Origin: Methylococcaceae bacterium | GTDB taxonomy: Bacteria > Pseudomonadota > Gammaproteobacteria > Methylococcales > Methylomonadaceae | Reading direction: 5' to 3' | Assembly (NCBI GenBank): GCA_947505055.1 | Contig: CANNLO010000073.1 | Coordinates: forward strand, 1-16,096 | Length of the DNA: 16,096 nt | In this document: positions 8,461-14,796 of the stretch, one piece after another | How positions within the stretch are numbered: position 1 is the stretch's first letter | Layout of the letters: the number at the start of each line of letters is the position of its first letter | Notes under the pieces: generated by a model | The model's database searches: none | Told to the model about the DNA's origin: nothing | What the model saw: only the letters and a program-made list of their open reading frames with translations | Translations under genes and position numbers: made by a program

Positions 8461-9117
8461 CTATATTTTAGCTGATAAATCAGCTTTTATGGTGTTATGT
8501 AATAAGTTCAACAAGCTTAAACTCGCTTCATCAGCGATTGACTTTTCATCTTTGTCGAGAATAATGACGTCAGTTTGCCCGTTGTTTTCACTCAATTTGA
8601 GAATATATTGACGCTCTTCGCTAACAAATCCTTTGAACAAAAAAGTTATTTCATCCAAAAATGAATCATCTTCCATTGGCTGTTTGTTTGGATCAAACCG
8701 GACATGAAACAAGGCTTTTTCCTGGTTTCGATCAGTTACTTCAAGATTTTTTCTGCTTAACGCTTTTCCTACCATACGCCAGGCTGTAGATGAAGGCACG
8801 TTAATTTGGAGGCGTTTGGTTCCCTGCTCGGCATCAATCAAGGCAACCTTGATTGATTTGGGATCAACCGCAGGAACCTCGTCAATTTGAGGTTTTGCAT
8901 GTGTAGCCTCAAGCGCTTCGACAGGCGCAGCAACAACTGGAACAGGCGCTTTAGCCAATGAATTGACAGCAAGATCGGGTGGTAAAATCAAAGGCGGAAT
9001 TTCAGTCGTAAACTGATAATCTCTTTCTTTGTCCGGAAAGTAGGTTTTTATAGTACTGCAAGCTGATAAATTAATTAAAACAGCTGTGAGGGTGACTAAG
9101 CCAAGTTTTATCTTCAT
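8461..9117 (-). CDS. bamC: outer-membrane assembly lipoprotein BamC (NlpB family), short form
   Basis: A 218-residue lipoprotein. The signal peptide ends in a lipobox LSAC at 17-20, so Cys20 would be acylated; Ser at +2 predicts transport to the outer membrane. Residues 26-49 carry the N-terminal BamC segment, [17 protein letters not shown], which in the family binds BamD. A Pro/Ala linker follows, then one helix-grip domain from about 97 to 215. E. coli BamC has about 344 residues and two such domains, so this protein seems to lack one. The start overlaps the dapA stop as ATGA (four bases), which indicates translational coupling. The dapA-bamC order is the same as in E. coli and supports the call. 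Confidence 0.86.
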   Translation of the reverse strand: MKIKLGLVTLTAVLINLSACSTIKTYFPDKERDYQFTTEIPPLILPPDLAVNSLAKAPVPVVAAPVEALEATHAKPQIDEVPAVDPKSIKVALIDAEQGTKRLQINVPSSTAWRMVGKALSRKNLEVTDRNQEKALFHVRFDPNKQPMEDDSFLDEITFLFKGFVSEERQYILKLSENNGQTDVIILDKDEKSIADEASLSLLNLLHNTIKADLSAKI

Positions 9118-9992
9118 AACACCACTTCTGCCTGACGCAGGGCATCACGAACCGCTTCAAAACAATTTTCAGTCAACCAGGTTAACGGCAAACGTATCCC
9201 CTTGGGCATCAGACCCATCTCGGCAACCGCCCATTTAACCGGAATCGGGTTGGATTCTATAAAAAGTTTCTGGTGTAAGTCTGCGAGCTTTTTATCGATG
9301 ACCAGTGCAGTTTCACTGTCACCGACCATTGCAGCCATAATCATATTATGTACCAATTTTGGGGCTACATTACCGGTTACCGTAATACTGCCATTACCGC
9401 CTAACAAACAAAATTCACGACTGCTTGCATCATCGCCGGTATAAATAGCAAAATCATCGCCAACCAAATCACGAATTTGTTTAACCCTGGATAAATCGGC
9501 GGTCGCCTCTTTTACACCCACAATGTTTCTGATGTGGGACAATCGACCGACCGTTGCGGGAAGCATATCGCAAGCAGTCCGGCCTGGTACATTATAGAGA
9601 ATCTGCGGAATATCGACTGCCTCGGCAATAGCTTTATGATGCAGATATAAGCCTTCCTGAGTTGGCTTATTATAATAAGGCGTAACAATCAGACACGCAT
9701 CAACCCCCACATCTTTGGCCAATCGGGTTAAAGTAATGGCTTCCGTCGTTGAATTGGCACCAGTCCCCGCTATTACCGGTATCCTGCCTGCAACAAAATC
9801 AACAACTGATCTTATTACGCCAATGTGCTCTTCCTCATCCAGGGTCGCCGACTCACCCGTAGTACCAACGGCTACCAGTGCATCTGTACCCTCGGCGATA
9901 TGAAACTCCACCAACCTTTTTAAGCTTTCGTTATCCACCGCGCCGTTTTCGTACATCGGTGTCACTAACGCTACGATACTACCTTGAATCAT
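9114..9992 (-). CDS. dapA: 4-hydroxy-tetrahydrodipicolinate synthase
   Basis: DapA condenses pyruvate with aspartate semialdehyde, the first committed step towards diaminopimelate and lysine. It is cytoplasmic. The 292 residues match the E. coli length, and every key residue falls at E. coli numbering: Schiff-base Lys161 (GVKEAT), Tyr133 and Arg138 (YNVPGR), Thr44 and Thr45 (GTTGES), Tyr107 (PYYNKP). A good ribosome site, GAGAG, stands five bases before the ATG. The gene is the first of a dapA-bamC unit and may be read on into purL. A candidate promoter lies about 40 bases upstream. No lysine riboswitch core is visible in the leader. Confidence 0.97.
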   Translation of the reverse strand: MIQGSIVALVTPMYENGAVDNESLKRLVEFHIAEGTDALVAVGTTGESATLDEEEHIGVIRSVVDFVAGRIPVIAGTGANSTTEAITLTRLAKDVGVDACLIVTPYYNKPTQEGLYLHHKAIAEAVDIPQILYNVPGRTACDMLPATVGRLSHIRNIVGVKEATADLSRVKQIRDLVGDDFAIYTGDDASSREFCLLGGNGSITVTGNVAPKLVHNMIMAAMVGDSETALVIDKKLADLHQKLFIESNPIPVKWAVAEMGLMPKGIRLPLTWLTENCFEAVRDALRQAEVVL

Positions 9993-10037
9993 GAAATCTC
10001 TCGATTAGAATGTATGCTTTTTACAATAATTGACCTC

Positions 10038-10046
10038 ATTATAACA
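10038..10046 (-). promoter_or_regulatory. candidate extended -10 promoter of dapA
   Basis: On the minus strand the sequence is TGTTATAAT, a perfect TATAAT with the extended TGn element. No good -35 is seen, as expected for extended -10 promoters. Transcription would start near 10031, giving a leader of about 40 bases before dapA. Confidence 0.5.
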
Positions 10047-10222
10047 AGCAAATAGCATTGTAGGGATGGATTTATCTTTGCCGTTAAATAAGCAACTGGC
10101 TAAGCCTTACTATACAACAGCACTGAATTAAGGGCAATTTGCTACACAAATCTGCTGATCCAGACTCTCTGATGAGAGTCGTAGCTTACGTTTAAACTTT
10201 TTATTGTCCTGTTTGGAGCAAT

Positions 10223-10308
10223 TTACAGCGCATAATAAGCCGCTATACGTTTGTCCGGAGAGGCTGGCAACTTTGCCGGATAACCCTGAAAAACAAGGTG
10301 CGCTGTAA
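10223..10308. repeat. 86-bp segment bounded by a perfect 10-bp inverted repeat
   Basis: TTACAGCGCA (10223-10232) and TGCGCTGTAA (10299-10308) are exact inverted copies. Inside, TTGTCCGG and CCGGATAA can pair (10251-10258 with 10276-10283, one wobble). No target-site duplication is seen at the ends, so a mobile origin is not shown. Confidence 0.6.
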
Positions 10309-10506
10309 TGCTTGCTGCTCATGATCTTGATAGATTTATGCCCGGTTATATAACTGCTTTAAGACATCTACCTACACAGAATAATAACGAATGCCGACAT
10401 TTCAGATATTTAACAGCGACATTATCTTTGCAGCCTCCCCCATCTAGAATCCGGATTCAAAAGCCAGGCTACCATCAGATAAATCCTAAAGATATATTCA
10501 ATAGAC

Positions 10507-10535
10507 AACCCGCTTATATGGGTCGGGTTTTCTCA
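10507..10535 (+). terminator. possible intrinsic terminator
   Basis: AACCCG (10507-10512) pairs with CGGGTT (10524-10529) around an 11-base loop, followed by TTCTC on the plus strand. This orientation would end a plus-strand transcript, although no plus-strand gene lies upstream. It could also act for the minus-strand haem protein gene ending at 10549, but that side has no T-run. Confidence 0.4.
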
Positions 10536-10548
10536 AAATCGATGATTA

Positions 10549-11292
10549 TTATTTCCTTGAATAGAACCACATTTGATAAACACTCAATACAATTTGCAAC
10601 CCCATTGAAATACCCATTAATGCCCCACTGAAAACAACAACATAAGCAAATGAAGGCGTAGATTTAGTAATAAACCATGACAGCACATCCAGTAACATAG
10701 CCGCAAAAGGGATAATGACCGCTATTCTTTTTACAAAGATATTAAGGTCGCAAAGCAAAAATATTTTGCCTATAAAAAACAAAATAAAGGCTATACCAAA
10801 CAAATGGATATGAGAGATCCGCACCAAAGTTGGTATTGATGCTCCGCCGCCATGAGCGACTTCAGACACCGTAGCGTAATGGGTTAAATCAGGTAAAGAA
10901 GGATTGATGCTTGGCGTATGGCACAAAATACAGTCACGATTTAAGATGGGTGCGATTAATTCGTTATATTCGGGCTCATCAGCGCCACGCTGGATCCAAT
11001 GCAAGATAAGCTCCTGATCACCTTTAAACTTGAGATTCGGCTCCATAATGCCTTTTATAGCTGTACCTAAACGGGTTTCACTGTTTGAACCATGATAGCT
11101 AATGACCACATCTTCAATAGATAGCCCTGCTTTCCCATCACGCCCTTGATGGGTGTAATACATATTAGCGAGTGCCGCAAGATATCCCAACCCTATAGTA
11201 AGCAGGAAAACAGTATTTAATATTCTTTCACTAACTGAAATATCTTTAAAGCGAATGTAACTTCTTCTATCTACACGGATTTCTTTAGACAT
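10549..11292 (-). CDS. membrane protein with a single CxxCH haem c motif
   Basis: A 247-residue protein with a basic N-terminus, a membrane helix at about 26-45, a soluble loop, and three further helices at about 160-180, 187-207 and 213-240. The loop carries CILCH (Cys121, Cys124, His125), a covalent haem c site. The context PILNRDCILCH...LPDL resembles c-type domains of the planctomycete-cytochrome kind. The positive-inside rule places the loop in the periplasm, where haem is attached. His161 and His163 at the start of the second helix could be haem ligands. It may be a membrane electron-transfer protein. I do not recognise a named family. No close Shine-Dalgarno precedes the ATG. The gene is isolated, with more than 400 bases free on both sides. 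Confidence 0.8.
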   Translation of the reverse strand: MSKEIRVDRRSYIRFKDISVSERILNTVFLLTIGLGYLAALANMYYTHQGRDGKAGLSIEDVVISYHGSNSETRLGTAIKGIMEPNLKFKGDQELILHWIQRGADEPEYNELIAPILNRDCILCHTPSINPSLPDLTHYATVSEVAHGGGASIPTLVRISHIHLFGIAFILFFIGKIFLLCDLNIFVKRIAVIIPFAAMLLDVLSWFITKSTPSFAYVVVFSGALMGISMGLQIVLSVYQMWFYSRK

Positions 11293-11721
11293 AATGGATT
11301 TGTAAAGACTAGGGATTTAATTCTTACGGAATATTTACAGGCAAAATTAAAGTTTATGCCCGTAATGTTATATAAAGCCTGACTATGATGATTTGAGGGG
11401 AATAAAAGTCTATTAATACTAACACATCAATCAGTTGATTGCTCGATATGGCACAAATGAAGATAGAAAAACCTTATAAATCCAGCCACCAAGTAAATTA
11501 ACTATTTTGGGCTTTTTCTTTGTTTGTTTAGGAAAGCTCAAAGTGTTTTCCTTATCTTATAGTTACGCTATTGTTACCCTGTAATTTATAAGTCAATCCC
11601 AAACCAAAGCACGATACATCAATCAACTAATTGTATTATAAATATTAAATTTTTATTCTAATTCCGGAGGTACCGAATATTTCAGACCCTAATTAATTAT
11701 CGACTAACTTAAGGCTAAATA
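11293..11721. other. intergenic region upstream of divergent genes
   Basis: AT-rich spacer between the minus-strand haem protein and the plus-strand 58-residue gene. ACATCAATCA occurs at 11424-11433 and again at 11616-11625. The first copy extends into the palindrome CAATCA-GT-TGATTG (11428-11441). A consensus-like GGAGGT at 11666-11671 has no usable start codon after it. No other gene is seen. Confidence 0.5.
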
Positions 11722-11898
11722 ATGGAACCAATGACTGAAGAAGACAGAAACAATATTCTCCAAAGCTCCCCAGTCGGGACTTCTGCTTTAATGGCAGCGG
11801 TAGTAGGCGGAATGGTCATTGCCTGGCTATTTTTATACTACGGAGTATTTTTACCTCCAAGCAAAATAGCAGCAAGATTAAAGCTATCTTTACGATAG
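11722..11898 (+). CDS. 58-residue single-pass membrane protein
   Basis: A short frame starting ATG with TAAGG seven bases upstream. The protein has an acidic N-terminus (MEPMTEEDRNNI), a hydrophobic helix at about 21-44 (ALMAAVVGGMVIAWLFLYYG), a VFLPPS turn and a basic tail (KIAARLKLSLR). Three things argue that it is translated: the ribosome site, the regular topology (positive-inside predicts the C-terminus in the cytoplasm), and a strong terminator on the same strand downstream. Small proteins of this shape often act as accessory subunits of respiratory or other membrane complexes, but I do not recognise the family and no partner lies next to it. An alternative start is Met4. Confidence 0.72.
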   Translation: MEPMTEEDRNNILQSSPVGTSALMAAVVGGMVIAWLFLYYGVFLPPSKIAARLKLSLR

Positions 11899-12124
11899 AA
11901 GCTGCGAACTTTTGATTCCAGACTTCAATCATTCGAGTTTGCTATCGCGTCTCATCAAGTAAAGTGCGAAACTGGAAAAAATAATGCAAAACGCACTTAG
12001 TTAAGGCATCAATTTGTTAAGTTGCACAACTATGATGCAAATAGCCAGCAGAGCAATTAATAAGTAGCAATAAAACCGGGGCATTCAATTTGGCATCAAT
12101 AATGCTTACTATTTAAATATATAC

Positions 12125-12190
12125 TTCATGATGCCTCCTCCTGGACTAAGTCCCTTTAACGCTTTAGATTTTATCTAAGGCGTTTTTTTT
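12125..12190 (+). ncRNA. candidate small RNA with CCUCCUCC motif
   Basis: About 65 bases comprise CCTCCTCCT (12134-12142), a small hairpin GGAC-TAA-GTCC (12143-12153), and a strong intrinsic terminator. A -35-like TTGGCA (12090-12095) and TTAAAT (12113-12118) with 17-base spacing would start transcription near 12125. An exposed CCUCCUCC next to a terminator is typical of RNAs that pair with Shine-Dalgarno sequences. It could instead be only the 3' end of the upstream small gene. Confidence 0.4.
12158..12190 (+). terminator. strong intrinsic terminator
   Basis: A 12-bp stem (12158-12169 with 12173-12184, one G-T wobble, three-base loop) is followed by a run of eight T ending at 12190. The T-run lies on the plus side, so it ends plus-strand transcripts coming from the 58-residue gene or from the candidate small RNA. 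Confidence 0.9.
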
Positions 12191-12230
12191 GTCCAAAATA
12201 TGAACACCAGCAGGTTTGCCTCGGTTAATC

Positions 12231-13724
12231 CTAACCCAGGTCAGCCAAAATCTTATCTCTTACCAATTGCCCGGATAAAGTCACCATCGGCATGCCACCG
12301 CCCGGATTAACACTACCACCTACAAAATACAAATTACTCAGGACGTTACTGCGCTGAGGCGTTTTAAAACCCAGGTTTTTAAACCGGTCTGCAACCACAC
12401 CGTAAATTGAGCCCTGATTGGAATAATAATTTGCCTGTATATCCAAAGGCGTCCAACTTTCTTCACAGACGATGTGTTTTCTTAAATCCGTTAGCCCCAT
12501 GTTTTCCAATTTAATTAATACCCTTTCGCGCATTGCGACATAATCATCGGCTGATAACGGTTTCTCGGGATCAAGATGCGGAATATGGGGCAGAATTTTA
12601 ATAATTTCACAACCAGCAGGAGCTTGGCTGGCATCGCTTTTAACCGGAGCAACCAGATAAATAGTAGGATCATCAGATAGGCGATGGTCATGAAAGATGG
12701 CTTTAAAATGTTCTTGAGGATGAGCTGAATAGAAGAAATTATGATGTGCAAGTTGCGGGTAAATACGATCTACCCCCAGATGTAAAACCAGCCCGGAACA
12801 ACTGGGAGCAAACTTTTCCAGTCGTTTGATTTCCTTGGCCTGATCTGTAAAAAGCTGCCGATATGCCGGAATGACTTCCATATTGGAGACAACAATATCT
12901 GCCGGAATAAGCCTGTCATCAGTCAAACGCACCGCTGTCGCACGACCCGCATTATGCCTGATTTCTGCTACTTCGCTATTAACATGAATATTTACGCCCA
13001 ATTCCAGGGCAAGTCTTTCCAAAGCTTGCGCCATGCCATACATTCCGCCTTTGATATACCATAAACCATAACCGAACTGTATATAGGGTAATAAATTCAT
13101 CAATGCAGGCGCATCATAAGGCGAAGAACCGACGTATTTTATGAAATAGTTTAGCACATCTACCAATTTTGGATCTTTGATAAAGCGCCTAACACCCTGA
13201 TCCATAGACCGAAACACATCAAATTCCAGCAAGCTTTTGACTGGCCCATAATGTCTCAGCAAATCCCAGAATGAATCCAGCCCCTGTGCAAAATAACCGT
13301 CCTCGGTTACCTCGCAAAGTTTTTTTGAATAAGCCAGAAACTGCTCAAACTCCCGGAAAGTGTTCGGACCGAGTTTATCCAGTTCCTGTTTCATGATTAC
13401 CGGATCAGAACTCAAATCCAGCGTACTGCCATCAGTAAAAAAATTCCGCCAATGTGGCTCAACACTTTCGATAGAGACGTAATCGTCCATATTTTTACCG
13501 GCACACTCAAAAAGCTTACGAAAAATATGTGGCATGGTCAGTATTGATGGCCCCAAATCAAAGGTAAAACCCTCTTTTTGTAGCACATTCAGCTTGCCCC
13601 CGACCTTATTATTCTTTTCCAGCAAATCAACACTGAAGCCTTCCGTCGCAAGGGAAATTGCTGCTGACAAGCCGCCCAGTCCAGCGCCAATCACTACGAT
13701 ATGCGTTTTATTATGCTCGTTCAT
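12231..13724 (-). CDS. crtNb: carotenoid oxygenase CrtNb/CrtN2 type (4,4'-diapolycopene oxygenase)
   Basis: A 497-residue member of the phytoene desaturase family. FAD binds at VIGAGLGGLSAA (residues 11-22), with Glu36 as ribose ligand and VGGK at 41-44. The C-terminal signature is YFVGGSVNPGGGMPM with VTLSGQ. Length and sequence agree closely, as I recall them, with Methylomonas CrtNb (CrtN2), which oxidises the terminal methyl groups of diapolycopene to aldehydes rather than desaturating the backbone. The 30-carbon substrate is made elsewhere by CrtM-like and CrtN enzymes not in this window. A purine-rich AGAGAAG precedes the ATG by about six bases. The upstream region has a perfect TATAAT flanked by direct repeats. 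The desaturase CrtN is a less likely alternative. Confidence 0.9.
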   Translation of the reverse strand: MNEHNKTHIVVIGAGLGGLSAAISLATEGFSVDLLEKNNKVGGKLNVLQKEGFTFDLGPSILTMPHIFRKLFECAGKNMDDYVSIESVEPHWRNFFTDGSTLDLSSDPVIMKQELDKLGPNTFREFEQFLAYSKKLCEVTEDGYFAQGLDSFWDLLRHYGPVKSLLEFDVFRSMDQGVRRFIKDPKLVDVLNYFIKYVGSSPYDAPALMNLLPYIQFGYGLWYIKGGMYGMAQALERLALELGVNIHVNSEVAEIRHNAGRATAVRLTDDRLIPADIVVSNMEVIPAYRQLFTDQAKEIKRLEKFAPSCSGLVLHLGVDRIYPQLAHHNFFYSAHPQEHFKAIFHDHRLSDDPTIYLVAPVKSDASQAPAGCEIIKILPHIPHLDPEKPLSADDYVAMRERVLIKLENMGLTDLRKHIVCEESWTPLDIQANYYSNQGSIYGVVADRFKNLGFKTPQRSNVLSNLYFVGGSVNPGGGMPMVTLSGQLVRDKILADLG

Positions 13725-13780
13725 CCAATCTTCTCTGTTGTATTCAAATAATAAAGGGAGTGAGCCCCTCGTTTCTTTTT

Positions 13781-13814
13781 ATTATATGACAAACATGCCA
13801 TTCGTCATGACAAA
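13781..13814 (-). promoter_or_regulatory. candidate crtNb promoter with phased direct repeats
   Basis: On the minus strand a perfect TATAAT (13781-13786) is immediately preceded by TTTGTCAT (13786-13793), and the same octamer recurs 21 bases further upstream (13807-13814). On the plus strand the copies read as a ten-base repeat, ATGACAAACA, at 13786 and 13807. Transcription would begin near 13774, leaving about 50 bases of leader. The two-turn spacing suggests that a regulator binds at this promoter. Confidence 0.5.
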
Positions 13815-13970
13815 CAAGTCAGTCATCGACGATCTTCTCTCATGAACAACAATTTCATAATTGAAATTCACAAGCAATCTGTAACTTCACATTAAATTTA
13901 TTTCAATAACTATCTGATATATAAGTAAAAATATAAAATATTGACTACAGGAAATCCATGCCAAACATTT

Positions 13971-13986
13971 TGGCCTGAATATTGCT
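13971..13986 (+). promoter_or_regulatory. sigma-54 (RpoN) promoter
   Basis: TGGCCTGAATATTGCT matches the -24/-12 consensus TGGCACG-N4-TTGCW at 9 of 11 specified bases... the GG and GC doublets are ten bases apart, as required. Transcription would start near 13997, about 82 bases before the ATG of the PEP-CTERM-like gene. Genes for PEP-CTERM proteins are known to use RpoN promoters with the PrsK/PrsR two-component system, which supports the call. An enhancer-protein site was not identified. Confidence 0.65.
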
Positions 13987-14078
13987 TTATTATTAATGAA
14001 TCACTTATTTATAATCCAAACCAGTTAGAAGAACCGGATTAAAACTTAACTTAATTATAAAATCCTGTAGGTAGCCTA

Positions 14079-14735
14079 ATGAAACATAGAAAACTTTTAA
14101 TGATTTTGAGTCTAATCACTAGCGCACTAACATTTGAAAACAGCTTTGCATCAATATTGTTTTCCGATGATTTCCAAGGTAACTTGAGCCTGTGGAATAA
14201 TACCAATTCCACAGGTATAATTGTTACTGACCCTCTTGATAGCGACGGCCACGCACTGGCATTCACCCGTTTTAGCAATGTTTTTATTTCATCAAAAAAA
14301 ACCTTTACTTCAACCACAAGTGGAAATTTTATTTTATCCTATGACTACCTGGGACTTACTGAAGCCCAGAAAACAGGTGGCGGCTACGTCGGGATTAAAA
14401 ACAGAAGCGGAACGACTTGGCTCTCCGGAGACAGCTTTACCCCTGGGTCTAATTCAAAGAAGACCCCATTATTCAGCAATCCAGACGACGGCCAATGGAA
14501 TCATGTAAGCTTTACATTTACTTCTTTGTCGGCGGTACAACTTAAATTGGAGCAATGGGAAGGAAAAAGTGATGTATCTAAAACTGCTTTATTTAAAAAT
14601 TTAGTTTTGACTGATAGCAACGGAGAAAGTCCTGCAGTTGCAGCTGTACCAATAACAAGAACAGTCTGGCTAATGATGACCGGATTAATTGGTGTATTAG
14701 GTCTAAATCGTCGTAAAGCCTCAATTACAGCCTAA
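14079..14735 (+). CDS. secreted protein with variant PEP-CTERM sorting signal
   Basis: A 218-residue exported protein. A signal peptide covers about residues 1-24 (ending SFA before SILFSDDF). The body (about 25-175) is a beta-rich, probably jelly-roll domain (DDFQGNLSLWNN, FILSYDYLG, GQWNHVSFTFTS) of the kind common in PEP-CTERM proteins that may bind polysaccharide. The tail has the tripartite sorting layout: a short VPITR motif near 193, a hydrophobic helix VWLMMTGLIGVLGL, then NRRK. The usual core is VPEP, or VPLPA in the variant class, so VPITR is divergent. If recognised, an exosortase (not in this window) would cut the tail. AGGTAG lies near the ATG. Transcription is probably from the sigma-54 site. 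The gene sits between the two carotenoid genes but on the other strand, so a link with them is not implied. Confidence 0.78.
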   Translation: MKHRKLLMILSLITSALTFENSFASILFSDDFQGNLSLWNNTNSTGIIVTDPLDSDGHALAFTRFSNVFISSKKTFTSTTSGNFILSYDYLGLTEAQKTGGGYVGIKNRSGTTWLSGDSFTPGSNSKKTPLFSNPDDGQWNHVSFTFTSLSAVQLKLEQWEGKSDVSKTALFKNLVLTDSNGESPAVAAVPITRTVWLMMTGLIGVLGLNRRKASITA

Positions 14736-14760
14736 CATCAATAGGCCTTAATAATCATTA

Positions 14761-14790
14761 TCCTCGATGTTACAAAATAACAATCGAGGA
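14761..14790. terminator. bidirectional hairpin between convergent genes
   Basis: Positions 14761-14772 pair with 14778-14790 (TCCTCGATGTTA, one bulged A) around a five-base loop. It lies between the stop codons of the PEP-CTERM-like gene and the aldehyde dehydrogenase. There is no T-run on either side, but its position suits a shared transcription stop. Confidence 0.6.
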
Positions 14791-14796
14791 CAATAA

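Larger units (their letters stand above)
9993..10548. other. intergenic region rich in inverted repeats
   Basis: No gene is called here. A 64-codon minus-strand frame (10128-10322) has two CxxxC motifs (CAVNC, CVANC) but no ribosome site or known family. A 107-codon plus-strand frame (10308-10631) runs into the neighbouring gene's C-terminus. Structure is plentiful: GACTCTC-TGAT-GAGAGTC (10163-10180); CGTA-GCT-TACG (10180-10190); a perfect ten-base pair TTACAGCGCA/TGCGCTGTAA enclosing 10223-10308; TCCGG/CCGGA and GGCAA/TTGCC inside it. It may be an RNA element or the remains of a small mobile element. Confidence 0.5.
11899..12230. other. 3' region of the 58-residue gene, possible small RNA
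   Basis: No coding frame of note. GGCATCAAT occurs at 12005-12013 and 12093-12101. About 260 bases separate the small gene's stop from the terminator, which is longer than usual for a 3' end and leaves room for an independent small RNA (listed next). Confidence 0.5.
13725..14078. other. divergent promoter region of crtNb and the PEP-CTERM-like gene
   Basis: Holds the crtNb promoter candidate on the left and the sigma-54 site on the right. Between them is a perfect inverted repeat AATTTCA-TAAT-TGAAATT (13851-13868), a possible operator. No small gene is seen. Confidence 0.6.

Noticed and set aside
10168..10191. CTGATGAG resembling the hammerhead ribozyme core
   Set aside because: The required GAAA core strand and the closing stems are absent; the bases are simply the loop and stem of the GACTCTC/GAGAGTC hairpin.
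10128..10322. 64-codon minus-strand frame with two CxxxC motifs
   Set aside because: No ribosome site and it coincides with the inverted-repeat block, which by itself explains the similar motifs; kept only as a note.
9993..10330. Lysine riboswitch in the dapA leader
   Set aside because: The conserved L-box core segments are not seen, and the likely dapA leader is only about 40 bases.
10308..10631. 107-codon plus-strand frame
   Set aside because: It runs through a terminator-like hairpin and antisense into the haem protein gene, and its protein shows no domain.
11666..11671. Consensus GGAGGT ribosome site
   Set aside because: No ATG, GTG or TTG follows at usable distance; the 58-residue gene has its own site closer to its start.
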